Shown piece after piece: positions 6,338 through 8,110 of a stretch of DNA of 8,110 bases (the stretch's first letter is position 1; every line of letters starts with the position of its first letter). Both the position numbers and the translations under genes were made by a program. The DNA comes from Pseudorhodoplanes sp. (GTDB taxonomy: Bacteria > Pseudomonadota > Alphaproteobacteria > Rhizobiales > Xanthobacteraceae): assembly GCA_008933495.1 (NCBI GenBank), contig WBUW01000115.1:1-8110 (forward strand), in the 5' to 3' direction. The notes beneath the pieces were generated by a model, which ran no database searches, was not told the origin of the DNA, and saw only the letters and a program-made list of their open reading frames with translations.

Positions 6338-6463
6338 GGCTCTTAGGTAATACGCAGGCTCGCGGTTGAGAAGCGCGGCCGCCGTTCCGGGCCGTTCCAG
6401 AGTCGTGCCGGGCCGCCGGCGGTCTTCGCCCGCCGCCTGGCGGACGAAAACCGGAATGCGTCG

Positions 6464-7060
6464 TCAGGCGACGCGCTTGACCTCGTCCCAGCTCTTGAGC
6501 GCTGTCCAAAGCCCGCGATCGAGCCGAAAGCGGTCGATTGGTGCGGAAGAGTTCAGCGCGCGAATGCGGCAGAGCCCAACGCCCATCCACTGAAAGCCGC
6601 ATTTTTCGAGGATGCGGCGCGAGGCCGGATTGGTCACACGGGCGCCCGCGTGGAGCGTTTCGTGCGCAAGCTCGGTGAAGGCGAAATCGATGACGGCCCG
6701 CACCGCCTCGGTCGCGTAGCCCTTGCCCCAGTGCTCCACGCCGAGCCAGTAGCCGATGTCGGGGGAGCCGTCCTGCAGAGCGATGCCGCAGGCGCCAAGC
6801 ACGGCGTCGTTGTGGCGCGTGATCAGAAATGCGATTTCCGCGCTCGGGACATTGACGGCGCCAATGAAGTCCTCCGCGTCCGCATGCGTATAGGGATGCG
6901 GGATGCGGCGGGTATTCTCCGCAATGCGTTTGTCGTTTGCGAGCGCCGCGACTGCCTTTGCGTCCCCGAGCCGCGGCGCGCGCAAAATCAGGCGCTTGGT
7001 CTCGAGGACGGGGATACAGTCTTCCCGGAGGGTCCGGGTCTCCATCTCAAGTAGTGTCAT
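6464..7060 (-). CDS. GNAT acetyltransferase, RimJ/RimL type
   Basis: A 198-residue protein of the Acetyltransf_3 group, which transfers an acetyl group from acetyl-CoA to an amine. Typical features in order are TKRLILRAPRLGDA (21-34), the beta-4 segment DIGYWLGVEHWGKGYATEAV (101-120) with the acetyl-CoA pyrophosphate loop around Gly112-Lys113-Gly114, and NPASRRILEKCGF (144-156), the usual alpha-4 region. The start at 7060 is set by AAGGAG seven bases upstream; the frame also opens earlier at 7105, but that overlaps a hairpin and lacks a site. It lies between rpmA and obgE, a position where Bradyrhizobium-like genomes also carry such a gene. RimJ and RimL acetylate ribosomal protein N-termini, so a ribosomal substrate is attractive from context, but that is inference. 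Small-molecule or antibiotic substrates cannot be excluded. Confidence 0.88.
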   Translation of the reverse strand: MTLLEMETRTLREDCIPVLETKRLILRAPRLGDAKAVAALANDKRIAENTRRIPHPYTHADAEDFIGAVNVPSAEIAFLITRHNDAVLGACGIALQDGSPDIGYWLGVEHWGKGYATEAVRAVIDFAFTELAHETLHAGARVTNPASRRILEKCGFQWMGVGLCRIRALNSSAPIDRFRLDRGLWTALKSWDEVKRVA

Positions 7061-7083
7061 GGTCGGGCTCCTTGGGTTGAAAA

Positions 7084-7120
7084 GCGAGAGGGGGAGCCGG
7101 TTCATCCGTCTCCCCCTCGC
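7084..7120 (-). terminator. Terminator-like hairpin between rpmA and the GNAT gene
   Basis: GCGAG (7084-7088) and GGGGAG (7091-7096) pair with CTCCCC (7110-7115) and CTCGC (7116-7120), giving 11 pairs with a two-base bulge and a 13-base loop. On the minus strand the stem is followed by CTTTTC, so this looks like a partial rho-independent terminator or attenuator after rplU-rpmA, just before the ribosome binding site of the next gene. Confidence 0.6.
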
Positions 7121-7140
7121 ATTCCGGGCCCGCTATGCGC

Positions 7141-7166
7141 CCGCCGGGTTTGACGTGAACCGGCGG
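7141..7166. other. Second intercistronic hairpin after rpmA
   Basis: CCGCCGG (7141-7147) and CCGGCGG (7160-7166) pair perfectly, and TT/AA can extend the stem past a one-base bulge. It lies about 20 bases after the rpmA stop, upstream (in transcription) of the terminator-like hairpin. It could protect the 3' end of an rplU-rpmA transcript. There is no T-tract. Confidence 0.4.
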
Positions 7167-7187
7167 ACCTCATGAGAGATTCGCCGT

Positions 7188-7460
7188 TTACTCTGCCGCA
7201 GCCTCCGTCATCGGGACGACGGATACGTAGGTGCGGCCTTTTGCTTTGGTGTTGAACTGAACGCGTCCGTGCGTAAGGGCGAAAAGCGTATGGTCCTTGC
7301 CGATGCCGACATTGTGGCCGGCATGCCACTTGGTGCCGCGCTGGCGCACGAGAATATTGCCGGCAGCGACGCTTTCGCCGCCAAACATCTTGATGCCGAG
7401 GCGCCGGCCCGCGGTGTCGCGGCCGTTGCGGGAGGAACCGCCTGCCTTTTTGTGTGCCAT
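7188..7460 (-). CDS. rpmA: 50S ribosomal protein L27
   Basis: The 90-residue product is a large-subunit protein whose N-terminal tail reaches toward the peptidyl-transferase centre. It starts MAHKKAGGSSRNGRDT, with the conserved basic tail intact and no cleavable N-terminal extension of the Firmicutes kind. The family signature GNILVRQRGTKWHAG is at residues 34-48. Length is normal, with a short acidic/Ala end (TEAAAE). The start at 7460 has AAGGA eight bases upstream. It follows rplU by 73 bases, the standard L21-L27 pairing. Confidence 0.98.
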   Translation of the reverse strand: MAHKKAGGSSRNGRDTAGRRLGIKMFGGESVAAGNILVRQRGTKWHAGHNVGIGKDHTLFALTHGRVQFNTKAKGRTYVSVVPMTEAAAE

Positions 7461-7490
7461 CGTCGAATTCCTTCGTCGTCGGTTTTGTAG

Positions 7491-7513
7491 CGCGATTCCG
7501 CCCGGGAATCACG
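7491..7513. other. Hairpin in the rplU-rpmA spacer
   Basis: GATTCC (7494-7499) and GGAATC (7505-7510) form a 6-base stem with a 5-base loop, extendable by two pairs across a mismatch. It lies between the two ribosomal protein genes without a T-tract, so a processing or stability element is as likely as anything else. Confidence 0.35.
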
Positions 7514-7533
7514 TCACTTCTTCTTATGAAACG

Positions 7534-8031
7534 TTACTTCCTGGCTTTTCCCTTGGCGGCTGGCTTTTTTGCAACCGTTTTCGTCCTGGCCGCGGTCTTT
7601 GCCTTCGTCTTGGCCGTTGACTTGGCTTTCGGCTTGGTCTCCGCCTTGCGCTCACCGGTCGCCGCTTCCGCTTTTGGCTTGGGTGCGGGCCGGCCCCTGG
7701 CCTTCCTGGTCGGCGCCTTTCCATCGGTCAGGATTTCCGATACCCGGACCACGGTATAATCCTGGCGGTGACCGCGCTTGCGCCGCGAATTCTTGCGCCG
7801 GCGCTTCTTGAAGGCGATCACCTTCGCCCCGCGGCTCTGCTCCAGGATTTCGACCGCAACGGACGCGCCCGGAACGACCGGTGTCCCAAGCTGGGGCGCG
7901 CCGCCGCCGATCAGCAACACGTCGCCGATCTGCACAATCTCGCCGACCTCGCCCTTGAGCCGGCCGACGCGGATGACATCGTCCTCGGCGACGCGGTATT
8001 GCAGGCCGCCGGTTTTGATGACTGCGAACAT
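7534..8031 (-). CDS. rplU: 50S ribosomal protein L21 with long basic C-terminal extension
   Basis: The 165-residue product is a large-subunit protein that binds 23S rRNA. Residues 1 to about 105 are a normal L21: MFAVIKTGG start, GDVLLIGGG, and the signature region VIAFKKRRRKNSRRKRGHRQ (71-90) followed by DYT, then VVRVSEIL. Residues 106-165 are an extension made almost only of Lys, Ala, Thr, Arg and Pro, with repeated KAK/TKAK-type units. It has no predicted fold and resembles histone-H1-like tails. Some alphaproteobacterial L21 proteins have shorter tails, so this is an enlarged version of a known tendency. The frame is intact through the extension to TAA. The start at 8031 has GAGGA seven bases upstream. 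It is the first gene of the cluster, so its promoter lies at or beyond the window edge. Confidence 0.96.
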   Translation of the reverse strand: MFAVIKTGGLQYRVAEDDVIRVGRLKGEVGEIVQIGDVLLIGGGAPQLGTPVVPGASVAVEILEQSRGAKVIAFKKRRRKNSRRKRGHRQDYTVVRVSEILTDGKAPTRKARGRPAPKPKAEAATGERKAETKPKAKSTAKTKAKTAARTKTVAKKPAAKGKARK

Positions 8032-8049
8032 CTTTTTGTCCTCGTGTTC

Positions 8050-8090
8050 GACTCCGGTGCTCGGAATGTCCGGACCGGCTTCTTTCAGTC
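8050..8090 (-). promoter_or_regulatory. Leader hairpin just upstream of the rplU ribosome binding site
   Basis: On the transcribed (minus) strand, CCGGT pairs with ACCGG (8074-8078 with 8054-8058) and CGGA pairs with TCCG (8069-8072 with 8062-8065). They are separated by a small internal loop and capped by a three-base loop. GACT/AGTC (8087-8090 with 8050-8053) can extend the base across an 8-base bulge. The structure ends six bases before the GAGGA site. Ribosomal-protein leaders often mediate autoregulation, but nothing here proves it; short GC stems are common by chance in such DNA. Confidence 0.3.
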
Positions 8091-8110
8091 TGGTTTGGCT
8101 AAATCGTTGG

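Noticed and set aside
5222..6346. 374-codon plus-strand open frame
   Set aside because: It is entirely antisense to obgE and starts inside the REP-like element; the Gly/Ala-rich sequence mirrors the Obg fold.
6338..6463. GC-rich inverted bits (GCCGCCGGCGG-type) between the GNAT gene and obgE
   Set aside because: The pairings are short and ambiguous in GC-rich sequence; no single stable hairpin stands out.
1..8110. CRISPR array, tRNA, rRNA, intact insertion sequence or prophage genes
   Set aside because: I saw no regularly spaced direct repeats, cloverleaf, transposase motifs or phage proteins on either strand.

Overview
The window looks like chromosomal DNA from a high-GC alphaproteobacterium, most likely Rhizobiales near Bradyrhizobium, Rhodopseudomonas or relatives. 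This rests on three things: the order rplU, rpmA, acetyltransferase gene, obgE, proB on one strand; an ObgE without the C-terminal OCT domain; and a palindromic intergenic element at 5174-5272 of a type I recall as abundant in Bradyrhizobium-like genomes. The genus is inference.

Right half (about 5300-8031, minus strand): a ribosome-linked cluster, read from high to low coordinates. It encodes L21 (rplU, with a long Lys/Ala-rich tail), L27 (rpmA), a RimJ/RimL-type GNAT acetyltransferase and the ribosome-assembly GTPase ObgE. The gaps are 73-127 bases and two contain clear hairpins, so expression may be graded along the cluster. A compact hairpin sits just before the rplU ribosome binding site.

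Middle (about 3195-5272): a composite REP-like repeat follows obgE. Next comes a DUF72/YecE gene on the plus strand, divergent from proB (glutamate 5-kinase, minus strand). The plus-strand gene therefore splits an otherwise familiar obgE-proB order, and the gene after proB is not proA.

Left half (1-3110): downstream of proB lies a small exported glycine-rich protein with a strong intrinsic terminator. It is followed by degenerate repeat sequence and a decayed MFS transporter gene. The MFS relic lacks the first four membrane helices, carries a frameshift, and has a TAG where a tryptophan codon is expected. About 500 bases with no convincing gene follow. A small Cys-rich, zinc-ribbon-like protein gene (minus) then converges on a secreted VanX-type D-Ala-D-Ala dipeptidase gene (plus). 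The first 277 bases show no gene.

Overall this is mostly ordinary housekeeping content. I saw no CRISPR array, tRNA, rRNA, intact insertion sequence or recognisable defence system, and no new multi-gene system. The most informative points are the MFS pseudogene beside repeat debris, the broken proB synteny, the extended L21 tail and the hairpin in the rplU leader.
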